The position numbers were made by a program, and so were the translations under genes. A DNA stretch of 64,000 bases from Pleodorina starrii (lineage: Eukaryota > Chlorophyta > Chlorophyceae > Chlamydomonadales > Volvocaceae): NCBI GenBank assembly GCA_030267565.1, contig BRXU01000023.1:558001-622000 (forward strand), written 5' to 3'. Below the pieces are notes generated by a model. It did not search any database, was not told the DNA's origin, and saw only the letters and a list, made by a program, of their open reading frames with translations. Position 1 is the first letter of the stretch, and the number at the start of each line of letters is the position of its first letter. Shown here piece by piece: positions 37,301-48,606 of this stretch.

Positions 37301-38135
37301 GTGGTGACGAGAGAAACGCAAAGGCCCATGCTCCCTGTTCGCCGCGCGGCGCTTGCCGTACCGATGCCGCCCCCAAACATCACGGCTCACCCTCGTATGT
37401 TTCCCCCCTTGTTTCCTGATCAGGACATATACGCGCTGGGCATCATTCTCTGGGAGCTGCTGGCCGGCCTGCGCCCCTGGGCGGGCCTCGAGATCGTACA
37501 GATCGCGGTTGCGGTGGAGATGCGCCGCCAGCGGCCGCCCCTGGACGTCCTGCCGGCCCAGCGCTGCCCCCGCAAGCTGCGCACCCTCATTCAGCGCTGC
37601 TGGGAACACGTGCCGGAGCGCAGGCCCGCGGCAGCAGAGGTGGTGAAGGAGCTGTTGCAGGTCCAGATGCAGCTCCAAAACGAAAACAGGGTGGGTGCGG
37701 GGCAGGAAGGTAGTTCGGAGGATAATGAGGTGATTAGGGAGGGTAACAAAGACGGTGTACCGCAGCGAAGGGACGACAACGGAGGGGAAGTAGAATGGGG
37801 GGTTGGGGAGTGGGAACCTCCTCTCCTTCCTCCCTTGCGGTTTGCTGTCCCTGTTGATTGACGGAAGGAGGTGGTTTTAGGGTTGTTTTAGGGTTTAAGA
37901 GTACGCGAGGAGGCAGCCCCCAGCGGCCGTGCCGCCTCCCCCAGCAGGTGCATCATCGGACGACCTCACATCTCACACCTCACACATCACACCTCACATC
38001 TCACACCTCACACCGCGCCGTCCGTCCTTTCCGCCGTTTGCGCAGACTCGGCCGATGTCCCTGGTGAGCCTGACGAGCCAGCAAGCCGCCGAGGGGCTGT
38101 TGGGCCCCGCCTCCGCCGACCTCGATGGGCAGTGA
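25323..38135 (+). CDS. Receptor-like TKL protein kinase with algal ectodomain (RLK1)
   Basis: Predicted plasma-membrane receptor kinase; its ligand is unknown. Exons: 25323-25598, 25738-25815, 26238-26340, 26936-27192, 27451-27658, 27825-28005, an unplaced exon, 33344-33458, 33836-34652, 35084-35183, 35659-35725, 36076-36140, 36546-36608, 37014-37070, 37424-37690, then C-terminal exon(s) to TGA at 38135. Signal peptide: MGQLTFVIGLAVAVAAATA. The Cys-containing ectodomain (residues about 24-285) is followed by a Pro/Gly stalk and a transmembrane helix (VALVAVLGGLATWLVLG) ending in basic VRRER. Kinase motifs are intact: GKGTFGRVVSG, VAVKLLD, EVEVLARCYHPNIVRL, CLVMELM, MHRDLKPANVLL, DFGLSRL, AYMAPETL, DIYALGIILWELLAG and RCWEHVPERRP. 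A Gly/Ala insert of about 170 residues separates the VAVK lysine from alpha-C. The 28005-33344 junction does not keep phase, so at least one exon is missing there. RLK2 at the right edge is its paralogue. Confidence 0.85.
26640..26672. repeat. (GGT)n microsatellite in an RLK1 intron
   Basis: About eleven GGT triplets lie in the intron 26341-26935 of RLK1. Confidence 0.85.
26812..26918. repeat. (CCCT)n pyrimidine tract before an RLK1 splice acceptor
   Basis: About 105 bp of CCCT tetramers end 17 bp before the acceptor at 26935. The tract is long enough to count as a microsatellite and also supplies a strong polypyrimidine tract. Confidence 0.85.
28459..32640. repeat. 41-bp tandem satellite, about 102 copies, in an RLK1 intron
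   Basis: A nearly perfect head-to-tail array of a 41-bp unit built from TGACGACTCTCCCTTTTCC, a CCCCCACTACCACACG part and CTCTC. It runs for about 4.18 kb and ends in a short (CT)n run. Recurrent variants are CCCATTTCC for CCCTTTTCC, GATGAC for GACGAC, and an all-C version of the TCCCCC step. Since 41 is not a multiple of 3, every frame meets a stop within three units, so the array has no coding potential. It lies between the transmembrane exon (ending 28005) and the kinase exons (from 33344). Confidence 0.95.
33296..33327. repeat. (TTTG)n microsatellite upstream of an RLK1 exon
   Basis: Seven or eight GTTT/GCTT tetramers occur about 15 bp before the splice acceptor at 33343. Confidence 0.85.
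34036..34118 (+). repeat. 18-bp in-frame repeat coding GRAGGA units in the RLK1 kinase insert
   Basis: Four to five copies of an 18-bp unit (GCGGGACGAGCAGGAGGG) give a six-residue Gly-Arg-Ala-Gly-Gly-Ala/Val repeat. It lies just after VAVKLLDYGLLQ, between beta-3 and alpha-C of the kinase domain, in exon 33836-34652. Confidence 0.85.
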
Positions 38136-38420
38136 TCAGAGCGGCCGTGGCGATGGCGGTCGGTAGTGGGTGGCGCGGCGTTGCGAGACCCGGCGACACC
38201 GCGTGTGTGTGTGTGTGGTGGCGTGGCGTGAGGGGCCGCAACGTCAGCGAGGTCCGCTTCGCTCGCTCGACATGTGGACGTCTGCGAGAGAGCCTTCAGC
38301 GATCGATCGCGGCTTTGCCTGGCTGTGTGTGGGGGGCCAGTGCGTCCGATCCCACCTGACCTCCCCACCCCACCTGATCGTTCGACCTGATCACTGCCCG
38401 CCGGCCACCTTACGCTGCCG
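38127..38420. repeat. About 290-bp dispersed repeat, copy 1, overlapping the RLK1 stop codon
   Basis: It matches 40528-40815. Both begin GGGCAGTGATC and share GATGGCGGTCGG, GTTGCGAGACCCGGCGACAC, a (TG)n run, GCGATCGATCGCGGC and a TGATCGTTCGACCTGATCA segment. The repeat begins inside the last codons of RLK1, so the gene's stop may come from it. Confidence 0.8.
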
Positions 38421-40527
38421 CGACCAACGCCGCCGGCGTTCTCGCCCGCCCGAGCCCAGACCCGGATTCGAAACCACACCCGGTCGTCGTCGAGCAGGGT
38501 GCGGCGTTGGCGTGGCACTAGCCGTTGCGTCTGCCGCCGCCCGTCGTTTGTCCGCGTTGCATCACCTCGCCGCGCCGCGCGCTGTGAGTCATCCGACCAA
38601 CGGTGCCAACGGCGCCCCGCGCGCGTGCTCGAGCACGTGCACGAGCACGTGCACGTGCATGCGCGCGTTCCCCCCATTTACACGGCCGTGTCCGTTTCCA
38701 CCGATCGCGAGTTTCGATGCTGGTGGAGGCGTTTACGCATTTGTCACTTGAGCAGCCCAGTGGCCCAGATGCCACTGGCCATGGACGGACGTGAGGACAG
38801 CCTGCAGCGAGGACAGCCTGTAGTGAGGAGGACAGCTCTTTTCGTGGATCGCCGGGTGGGTCTTCCTTCCACTCTTTGGCATCGCTCTCGTTGACTGACT
38901 GACTGGCTGACTGACTGACAAACTGACGGACTGGCAGACTGGGGCACCATATTGTTTGCAGAAATCTCACCCACGCACTCACGCACACACATACATGTGC
39001 GCGCGTTGCAGTCCCTGGACAGTGCACCGTTTTCGTTTTGCATGCATCCCATACACATGCGCGCACCCACGCACGTATGCGCGTAATCCTTTTTCTGTCC
39101 TGAACAGGGCACGCGCGTGCGCGCAGATGCGCATGCGCTTCCTGCATTTTTTTCGTCTGACGGTCTGTGTTGGTGAGGGTTGGTGGGAGGGCAGGCGTGG
39201 AGCTGGAATCTACCACGATCCCTTGCGCCAACCACCGATTGTGGCGGCAATTTCTTCGTACTGCGTTTCCTCTTGCCACCGGTTACCTCGTGGACTCTTT
39301 GGGTGTGTGAGGAGAAAGTGCCCCTGACGGGGATGGAACCTGAGGCGCACTCCACACACACATGCACACGCACACGCATTTCTTACTGATATGTTATAAT
39401 TTGAATGGTGGCAGCGGCAGAGGCAGAGGAATGGATCTGGCCCCAGTCGATCTCGGGCTTTTTTATTAGTATCTGCGGTTCGTCTTTATTACCCTCGTCT
39501 CGGTGAGCAACATGGGCTTGATACCCATATCTTTCTGGGGTTGTGACGTTTGCGGTGCAATTTGCAATTTCGGCGGAGGCGCGCGGCGTCCTTCCTTTGT
39601 TTGCTGACGCTCGCGCGCGGAGTTTTTTCATTTCTGTGCGGGTATAACGTCCATGGGCACAGTTTCGCACGTTTTCCATATGGCATATGATATTTTACGT
39701 TAACTACCTTATGTTACTGTGTTTACGTTGGCAACTTCAAGGGTGGAGGGACAACGTGGCGTTGACTGCTCACGGCCTGGACACTGCCCCGTGCTCGCGC
39801 GGGCGCCGAAGATGCGCGCCCGGGTTCGCGTGTGCGCTGACGACGATGTTGCATGTAGTGGGCGGTGCGGTGCGGCTGCTTGGAGTATTGTCTGCGCCCC
39901 ACACCAGACACCGCACCACCGCTCACACAGCGAAAATAAAGAGCGCATGGATGCACTACCTTGCGCATGGCATGGCGCACGGGGAGCAGGTCAACGGGGG
40001 GCCGACCTGCTGCTTCTGGAGGAACGCGTGCCGGCGTGTGCGTGCGTGCCTTGCTGTGTGTGCTTTGTGTGTTTTGCATGGCTGGGGACCCCCCGTTGAT
40101 CGCGGCTGCGGCAACGGCGGCGTCTGTGCTGCTGCTTCCCCGTCCTCTCGCCGCCAATCAGCGTAGCCGAGACGGAGAGAGAAGGGCAGAGTGCAGGGCA
40201 GGGCAGGGGAGGCGGGGGAAAGAGGGCGGGGCCATGGCACGCGCTGGCGCCTCGCGTCGTACATGTTTCGCTGGTCCCCGTACGCACGGCGGCATGCGCA
40301 ATAGACCGGGGGTCATCATGGGCCGTTTCACAGTTGACTCACAGTTGTTTTTTTAGAGCTGGGTGCCGGGCTCCGCACATCTCCTTATGTGACGTGGTGT
40401 CCTTCTCGTATAACTTTCGTATAATCCTGGAATGTAGTATATGTGCGTGTTGGATGGGAAATTATCTTTGCCTTGTCTTTTTGGCCGAGCGGGGTCAGGC
40501 GCTCAAGCGGATGGGGGGTCAGAGCGG
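38421..40527. other. Non-coding stretch, no gene recognised
   Basis: It contains purine-pyrimidine alternating CGTGCACG-rich sequence (38615-38670), CACA-rich microsatellite patches (38970-39110, 39350-39380) and a few CTGACTGACTG repeats near 38895. Short ORFs on both strands show no domain. Confidence 0.5.
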
Positions 40528-40815
40528 GCAGTGATCGGTGCGGCGGTGACGATGGCGGTCGGTGGTGGGTGGCGCGGCGTTGCGAGACCCGGCGACACCG
40601 CACGTGTGTGTGTGTGTGGTGGCGTGAGGGCCGCAACGCCAGCGAGGTCCGCTCGGTGGACGCCTGCGAGAGAGCGTTCAGCGATCGATCGCGGCTTGCC
40701 TGGCTGTGTGTGTATCGGGCAGGGGGAGGGCCAGGGCGGCCAGTGCATCCGTCCCACCTGACCGTCGCAACCCACCTGATCGTTCGACCTGATCAATGCC
40801 CGCCGGCCACCTGAC
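40528..40815. repeat. About 290-bp dispersed repeat, copy 2
   Basis: This is the second copy of the repeat at 38127-38420, with scattered substitutions and a small insertion around the CGGGCAGGGGGAGGG stretch. Sequence upstream of GGGCAGTGATC is not shared, which fixes the left boundary. Confidence 0.8.
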
Positions 40816-43085
40816 GCTGGCGGCAGAGCGCCGAAAGGCGACAAGGCCCCCTGGGAGGCCGGGCCGGCCGCCGTTGGGCGGTTGGCTGCCGTGCGGATGC
40901 GGCGAAGAGGGGCCCATAGCGGCCCCATAGAGAGACGCACCAGTTGGAAATACAGCTGTTGGAAATACAGCTGTTGGGGATCAGGAAGGGCCGCAGTCAC
41001 CAGTTGGGTGATTAGGTCGCATCGTGTGCTGGCTCCGCTGCGCGCCGGACACACCGCATGTCAATGTCCGTACGACCGGGGGCCCGGTGCGGGTTGTCCT
41101 CTTGGGCGGCTGATTGCGCTTGGAGATGTGCCGGTCGGTGGGTCTGTGGGGTTCGGCGTGTTGCTTGTGTCATGCTGCCCCTCGCGGCGGCCCCACGCGG
41201 GGACCAACTCGAAACGGTCGGGGCGGTGTCGCGCGAACGGGCGCGTGTTTGTGCGTGTGGTGGGTTTTCCAACTCTTGCCGTCTTTCGGGCGGGTGTCCA
41301 GGGAATTGAGCGAGCGGGCATTGGCCTCGGTGGGCCTCGGCGGAACCCCACAGCCCCAGCTTGCTCAGGGTGGTGATTAGTACTGTCGTACACTGTTCAT
41401 CAGGTGGTACGACAGCGACCAGGTCCTTGCATGGAAATAATACATATCGTACTCCAGTTGAATGGCGTTGATGTGTGATGGAAGCTAGTGCGGGTCTGAG
41501 GATTCGTACTTGTGCCCGTTCGGGTACCTATGATTGTGCCACAAGAAGTGGAGGCAAGGGGGGAGATGAACCCTTGTCAGAGAGCACATCGTCATGAGTG
41601 TGCACCTCTTCAGGTGTTATTACGGTACCTGGTCGGAACTGCTGAACGCGGCCGCAAAATGTCCCTCTACTAGCCACTCAAAAGTTGTGGTGTGATGATG
41701 GAGGGTGATGCCCTGATGCCGTGAGCGCCTGGGGACCGGCGTTGATGCAACAGAGCTCGGCCTACTGCGCTCGTTCGGATGGGGTGGTGTGTGAATGAAG
41801 TTGTGCCCGTACTGCTGCGGTGAGATGCTGCATGTGCCCGTGTTGCTGCACAGAGGCTCCTAATGCTGCGGGACCCACGCTCTTGAGCGTGTCCTGGGAA
41901 GTGGGGTTCGCTCGGAAGGAAAGGAAGGCAGGTTTTAATGCGTCAGCACTGAAGTTGTGTGTCCCGCACAAGCGCGGCGTCGTCCCTTGATTTGCCTTAG
42001 CGCTCTTATACAAAAAAGCTCGTTCTACTCGCCGCGGCGAAGGAGCGGGCGACTGGCCGAACGAAGAGAATGGTTGCCAGCAGGGACGCTGGCGGCGACG
42101 TCTTGCTGGTTTACTGGTTGCGTCACATCTACTGGCAGCGGTTATTTGAGCGATGCGGCGTTACGATACTTAGGGTACTTCGAGTGTCGTATGGCTTCGC
42201 GGGTCACTGGTGTGTCGTAAACCCCATTGGATGTATGTATGGTTGTATGCACAGAATGGATGTGCTACGCTGTGGATGTGCTTCGGAGCTAGCTGCGACT
42301 GCAAATGCTCGCTCGGCTGGCTAGCTACGGTAGCTCGATCTTTGTCTTGATCGGCCGACACGGCGGGCGTGAGCTGCGAGCGTACTCTTAACTTTTTGCG
42401 GTGTCTTAGGTGTGGAGGATGTGCGGCCGAAAGAGCCCTGCGCCAGCCCTTGTACTGCGGCGCTGCGGTGCGATGCAGTGCAGGGCGGCGCACCGGGGAC
42501 CCCCAGACCCGGAAACCCCTCGGCCCCGACCCGGGCAGTAGCAGCAGCCGATTCTGCTCACCGGTTCTTCGGGTGCAGTGCCGCGTAGCTCCGCCACTCG
42601 TGGCCCGTCTCCGCCAGAACGGCAGCAGCGGATCGCCGTCGCCGCCGCTGCCGCCGCCGCCACTCCCGCCCGGCCTTTGGTTGACCGGATGGAGAATAGA
42701 TGGCTCGGCTTTCGATATCGCGTTGGTCGTTTGATGATTCGGTGACGTTGTGGTCAGTAGTTGGTTTCGGTGCGGCAGGTGCAATTTCAAGGGTCGGCTT
42801 GACGCAGTCCCGGCGCCTCGCATCACTGTTTCTGAAGGCTCGACGCTTTTTTATTTAGTGTTTATAGCCTGAGGCAGTGACGATGGCCGTCATGTGAGGT
42901 GTTCTGATCTTTGGTCGACGGTAGTCCGTTGCCGCCAACGGTTGAGACCCCGATTTTGACTTACGAATTGAGCTTCGATTGTAACGGAGCTTGCTACACG
43001 TATCTTGTAGTCAGACTACTGGCCAGGATCATGTACTGCGGTCCGCACGTGACGCCCGCTGTCTGGAATGTTCAACGAAACGTTT
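40816..43085. other. Non-coding stretch, no gene recognised
   Basis: No ORF with a recognisable domain was found. A short duplication of TGGAAATACAGCTGT is at 40945-40975. The Ala-rich ORF at 42406-42663 (minus) sits in GCC-rich sequence and looks compositional. Confidence 0.45.
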
Positions 43086-43320
43086 GGCGATTATGTTGAG
43101 GAGCACGAGCGGAGGCGCCCGCAGAGGCACATCCCCAATCCTCCATCCTCACGGGAATGGGGTTCCGGAGCTGTTGTACGCAGATGATCTAACGCTAGCC
43201 GGGAACGCATGCTGGTTCTTTTGGACAGGTTAGAGCTGGCGGGCTCCTGCGATGCATTTGGCATGAGTCTTAACATGGGCAAGTGTGAGCTCATGGTTTT
43301 TGCGGGTAGACCTGGGTAGA
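43086..43320 (+). pseudogene. Decayed non-LTR retrotransposon reverse-transcriptase fragment
   Basis: One frame reads GVPELLYADDLTLAG, the catalytic YADD block of a LINE reverse transcriptase. The next block, LELAGSCDAFGMSLNMGKCE with VFAGRPG, continues in a different frame from about 43208. This is the usual order of RT domains 5 and 6, but a frameshift separates them and nothing upstream of YADD is recognisable. It is therefore a short dead remnant. Confidence 0.75.
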
Positions 43321-43329
43321 CAATCATCT

Positions 43330-43530
43330 CAAGACGCGCTTCGGAATGAAGCGCGCTTGGGCCTGACGCGCTTCGGAATGACGCGCTTCGGAATGACTTG
43401 CGCCGAAATGGCGCAAGGCGGAACGCGCGCTTCGGAATGACGCACTGCGGAACGCGTGCTTCGGAATGAAGCGTTTCGGAATGACGCTTTGTGGAATGAC
43501 GCGCTTCGGAATGACGCGCTTACGGTGTTC
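43330..43530. repeat. Degenerate CGCTTCGGAATGA minisatellite
   Basis: About a dozen irregular copies of GCGCTTCGGAATGAC and relatives (GCGGAACGCGTG, TTTGTGGAATGAC) directly follow the dead RT fragment. Confidence 0.8.
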
Positions 43531-43767
43531 ACTGGTGGAGTGGGCGACATTGCCCACTCCAAGGGTGGACTTCGTTCTAAGCTTTTCCAGCAGCGATCAG
43601 ACTACTACATACGGGCAATTCAGGTGCAACATAAATCCGTTGACATGCCCAAACTGCCTCCCCAACACTGCTGGATCCCGCCATGCATTTCGCCCCTTAT
43701 TAACGGAAGTTCGTTGTGGGGGAACACATGTTACAAGTAAGGGCCTCTGGCAGCCCCGCTTTTGGTG

Positions 43768-46644
43768 TCAGCAGGCCGTGTGTAGCGGATGGACCAGCGG
43801 AACCAATGCACTAGCGGAGGCATCGGAAATAGGGAGAGGTAGGTAGTCCTGGGTAGTCAGTTGCCCTTTGATGAGGAGGTTCATGTGCGGCCAGGGCATG
43901 GCTCCAAAAACACGTCCTAAACACGGATGCAAGCTTGCAAGGCCCAACACATCCGCCACGTCCGCGTGACAACGCGCAGGTAAAAAGCGGATTCCATCAG
44001 GGTTGGCGAGCGGCAGTCGGAAGTAGGAGAGGCAGGCGAAGGAAGCACAGTGCTTGCAAGTATATTGTACGCTCCGTTGGGGTGTTGCATGACTGGCGTG
44101 CATCGGTGCGCTAGCAAGCGCAACCCACAGCTGTACACTGCCGCCCAGCACCACGCCCCAAGGAAAACCGTAAAAACCCAGTGCCCATGCAAAGGTGAGA
44201 ACGCCCTCTCCCAATGCAGACCCCTTTCCCAGATCAGAAAGGTGACGCCCCCAACCTCCGTCCTCACGCAGCATGCATATGAAAATAGCATTCATTGCCC
44301 CCAATATATATGCACTCGCACCCGCACGGCATAGGGCCAGGTGCGTGTTGGCCGGGTGCGTGTGGGTTGAGCCAGACCACGAGTGCGCCGCTACGTGCCA
44401 ACCTTGGGTGTGCGCCTGCAGCATTGCTGCATGGCGTAGGTCCCGCGTAAAGAGGCATTGGTGCTCGATGTTGGTATGGTGGGTCTCCTGTAGAGACACC
44501 ACATCCAGACACAGCTCTGCCCACTGCCATACTGCTGCCTGAAGACGGTTCCCATGCGACGCCAGCAGCCCATGCATGTTGTGCGTGGCGACCCGGAGTG
44601 GATGGCCTTGCACAGCGTTCCGCTGCTGCATTCTTCCCGTCCCCCTGATTGGCATCTCATTTGAGTGCTCCGCCTCCATGGCGGTGGGTGTGTGTTCTTC
44701 CTCCTCCTCGTCCTCCTGCCTTGATGCTGGTCCGTGGGCACTCAGCTGCTGCCGGCCTCGTTGGGCAACTTCGTGCTGGGTGTGGGGTTTGACATTTGAC
44801 GGTGGAGGAGTCTGCACCCGCCACCTGCAGCTGCAGGCTGGGGATCTGTGATCCGTCCGAAGGCTTGGCCTGGCTGCCGGTCGCCAGCAGTGCAGTTAAG
44901 TTGCCTCCTCTGCTGCCTGCTGATCCTTCCGCTCCTCCATGTTCCCTCTTGCGGGCCTCCAGAGCCTTTTTCCTTTGCGCCTTGTTCCGCTCGGCTCGCT
45001 CCTCGTCGGACAGATGCTCGAGCTGTTGCCGCTTCCGCTTTGGGGTCTCGGGGCCTGCTGGGCCCTTGTCGGGCTGTGTGCGCTCCTGCTGCTGCTGCCT
45101 GGCTTTTCCCCCGGTAGCCTTTCGCCTGCTGCCTGCCCCCGTAAGACCTGACTTGAACCAAAAAGCAGGGGCTGTAGTGGCTGCGGCGGCCGATGGGTCT
45201 CGCTCCTGCGTGCGGTACTGCTGCCACCGCACCCCTGATGTGGACGTACGTGGTGGCCGCCTCCATCCCGGTGTCGGTGTCCTGTTTCGTCGCCATGCAT
45301 GGAGTCGCCTGTGCCTGCACCCCTGGTTGGGTTGCCGCCATCGTGGGGTCCGGCTGTGGGGCCGATGGCAGCTGCGGCTGTTAAGTCGGTGACGGTGGTG
45401 GGGTTTGTATCTGTGGCTGGGCCTGCGGCGGCGGCGGGGTCGGCAGCCGTTGCATCTGGGCCTACCGGTGGCTGGGCCTGCAGTTGTGGGGCTGGCGGCG
45501 GCGGCGGCACCCACGGCGGCGGTGGGGACTGCCTCGATGGCGGGGCCCGAGGCAGGGATGGCGCCCACAGTGGCGGATGTGTCCGCGGTGGCGGTGGGGC
45601 CTGCTGCGGCGGCAGGGCCTGCTGGGTTTAAGTCGTTGTACTACTTTCGGTCACGGTGACCGGTGGGGCCCTGGCTGCAGCAGCTGCCTGGTTTGCCCAC
45701 ATGGAGTTTGGGAGCCTGGGTGCCGCGGCCGCCATGGCGGCCCATGTGTCTGCTCCGGCTGCAGTGGCAGTGATGTTGGCTAGTGCCAGAGGCGTGGGTG
45801 GGGGTGGAATGCGTGGGGTCATATGCCAGGCGTGATGCCCACCCCCGTGGGTGCGTGCTGTATTCTTGCTCCCACCTCGGGCTCCGGGCCCCATCTGGTC
45901 CGCTGTACGACCGCTGCGTACGGTGGCGGCACCCCGCTCGAGGGGCCTGGCTGGGCCGGGACAGCTGCGGTCTGGGCGGCTTGGCGTTGGTATGGCAACT
46001 GCTGCAGCTGCTGCATCTGGCGCGCCAGCTCCTTCCGTGGCGGCGGTTTGCAAGGCATGGTGAATGGTCCCCCCGATCTTTGGGCGTGATCCTGTATGTC
46101 CAGGTGACGCGCCGGCTTATGGAACCCCGTCTTGTCCCATGTGCGCCGCGGGGTGGAGTAGGGCATCGCGAGGAACTCGGGGATGGCGCAAGGATCTAGG
46201 CTGACGTGAACGCCCTTGATTTCCCACACGGGGCGCTCCATCTTGTGCGCATTTGTGATGGGCAGCTGCACTTCCACTGCCGGGTCGCTGGGTAGGAGTC
46301 GGACTGGTCCCAGCTGAAGGCGTCCCCGCTTGACGGCTGGCAAGGTGGAGAGCTGTGCCAGCCCGCCTTTCCGGAGCAACACTGATCTCTTGCACTGCGT
46401 GTGGTGCCGCTTGGGAGCTTCCGTTGGGGGCACGTGCTGATCCGTCCGCGGCCCAAGCGCGGGCCCAGCCTCCTCGGGCTGTACCAACACGCGTAGCGTG
46501 CCCGTGAGGGCCTTGCCAAGCGGCCCAAACAATTGGGAGTGTATGTCCGCGGGGCCGGAGCCGGGCGGCTAAATGAGTTTGAATGTGACCAAGTCCTGCT
46601 CCGTCGAGGAAGAGCTGGGCGCTCGCCGGAAGCCATCCCTTCAA
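43768..46644 (-). pseudogene. Decayed L1-like LINE: ORF1-like region and APE endonuclease start
   Basis: Read on the minus strand, the element begins near 46644. A first-ORF-like part runs 46532-45819 (FGPLGKALTGTLRVLVQ, VWEIKGVHVSLDP, KELARQMQQLQQLPYQRQ). It then shifts frame into 46053-45628 and 45568-44657, which hold a basic segment (DEERAERNKAQRKKALEARK). The next frame, 44817-43768, carries the start of an apurinic-type endonuclease: LRVATHNMHGLLASHGNRL followed by LCLDVVSLQETHHT, where the N and the QE are catalytic positions. The rest of the endonuclease and all of the reverse transcriptase are missing. Several frameshifts show it is dead. Confidence 0.65.
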
Positions 46645-47226
46645 CTCCTCGGTGTCAATATATTATCTCTTAGCCTGGGGCCGATGTGGCTGTGAGCGAG
46701 TTGCTGAACTGTCGCCTGTCCATTTGAACGTCGTTGGGGCGCGGAGGTCCGCGCGCGTCCGTTTTCAGCCATAATGACCTATCCTATCTAGGTATTTTGC
46801 ATTACGGTCGAAATTTCGCGTTTGCCGCGGCCGAAGAGGTCGGCCAGTGGCAGTTCGCGGACGCACTTATGTGTTGTTGCTATACCCGGAATTGGTCTCA
46901 GACCAATGAAGGGTTAAGCACCAGAGGAGTTGTGATCCCAATATGTTATGCCGCAGTACACATGTGGGCGGTAACTGGGCGGTACCGTCGCATCGTCAGC
47001 GGCACCGAAGCAAGCTGATAACAGGAGGAAATGCAGAGAATGGCAAGGGCGGCAGTATGTGAGTCGGAAGCAAGGATCGGCGAGACGAAATGGAGTCAAA
47101 CAAGGGAAAGCGCCTTGAGGACGGCAGTGCAGGACACACAGCGCTGTGTTTCCGCGCGAGCCCGTACAAGCGCATGTGAAAGGCGAAATGCTTTTGCATT
47201 GAAGTCGCATATCGTTCGCCCGAACG
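46645..47226. other. Non-coding spacer between the LINE remnant and repeat copy A
   Basis: No ORF with recognisable content was found. The right limit is where similarity to copy B (49908) begins. Confidence 0.4.
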
Positions 47227-48606
47227 GACCACAATAGGAAACGCGGAGACGCATGCGTAATCGGCAGGAAGGAGAACCAAGCGCCGGAAGGACGCAAACG
47301 TTGCGAAAAAACATATGCAAGAATGGCATAAACAATGAATTCATTTGTGCGAGGCAAAGCACGGGAGCGCGAACAGCGGAAAGGAGAAGGCCGAAACCGG
47401 GAAGCGGACAATGCAAAGACGAAAGCGTACAAGGAAAAAGGCAGCGCAAAGGAGTATCAACAAAGGATAGCGAGGGAAGGCAACACGACTGAAAGACCAG
47501 ATGGCGAGCTGTGACGGTTACGCGAACGGTTGAAGCAATACGCGGAGACCTCTGGACCGCCACCGCGATCAGAAAATCAAATACAACAGGAATGGCGCTT
47601 GGAACCGAAGTGGCCTCGAGCCGGCAGTGCACAGTGCCCGGGACGGAGCGGGCCGCAGCCCGGTTGTTGGGGGCAAGAAATGCGAGCGAGATGCAGGCCG
47701 AACAGAGCCAGGATGTGCTGGAGCGGGCTGTGCATGATGGTCAGGAGCAAGCCGCAGCCCGGTTACGCTGACTAGGGTACGGTAGGCTAGGGTAGGGTAT
47801 TAGGGTAGGGTTCGCAACGAAGACAACACCTTGGGCGTGCAGGTCGTCCTCTTCATCGTGTCAACGGCGGAGCTGCAAAACTGCCGTGCGGACCGTCAGC
47901 CCCGTGGAACTGGGTTGTGAATCCTATGATGTGCCTAAGGGTTAGGACACTGAATCTATGACCGGAAGGTCACGAGTTCGATCGCGGCCTTCGCAGAGGG
48001 CTGGGTGACCGATGGGGGGCCTGGTGTAGGACCAACAGCAGGCGACCGCATGGCTCTTTAGCCGTGTCCCTGTCCCCTGCACTGGTAGAACTCCTCACGC
48101 TTGAAGGTTCAACAAGGATGTGTCTGGCATGTCTGGGAAGGATGCGTGCGGGTACCATGGTGTGATCTGAGTGAGACGGGGCCCAGACACGGAGGGGTGG
48201 GCTAAGCTACCCATCTTAGTCATAAATGCGGTCACCGTGGTTGTGGGCTGTACCCGCCGAAGAGGCATCAGTCTGCTATTTAACACGGGTGGCCCCTTCG
48301 TGCGGGTCGCCTTCTACTGCGGGTTGTCCCCTACTGCGGGTCGCTCCTCAGTGCGAGTCGCTCCTTCGTGCGGGTGGCCCCTTCGTGCGGGTCGCCCCTT
48401 CGTACGGGTCGCCCCTTCGTGCGGGTCCTTTCGTGCGTGTCCCCCCTAATGGCGGGACGCCTCATGCTCCGGGTCGCCTCTTGGTGCGGGTCGCCCCTTC
48501 GTGTGGGTCGCTCCTTGGTGCGGGTCGCCCCTTCGTGTGCAGCCATGTGTTCTTGCCTCTACATTCACACACGTTTGCGTGTGTATGGGGGTCGCCCCTT
48601 CATTCG
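47227..48606. repeat. 1.4-kb dispersed repeat, copy A (uninterrupted)
   Basis: Positions 47227-48366 match 49908-51047 at a constant offset of 2,681 with only a handful of substitutions and no indels. Positions 48363-48606 match 54133-54376. The repeat contains a tRNA-like patch (47935-47996) and, at its right end, a minisatellite of CTTCGTGCGGGTCGCCC units. It is a near-identical empty site for the element inserted in copy B. No protein domain was recognised in it. Confidence 0.9.
47935..47996 (+). repeat. tRNA-like (possible SINE head) patch in repeat copy A
   Basis: GGGTTAGGACAC resembles an A box and GTTCGATC with flanking GGAAGGTCAC resembles a variable loop and B box. Arm pairing is poor, so this is not a functional tRNA. 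A tRNA-derived SINE head is the best guess. Confidence 0.35.

Noticed and set aside
37875..37893. Interstitial telomere repeats (TTTTAGGG twice); similar bits near 3025, 47770-47812 and 49136-49152
   Set aside because: There are only one or two units at each place, well within chance for this composition. They are not evidence of a chromosome end or fusion.
47935..47996. Functional tRNA gene
   Set aside because: Only A- and B-box-like patches are recognisable; acceptor and T arms do not pair, and the two copies differ at a stem position without compensation.
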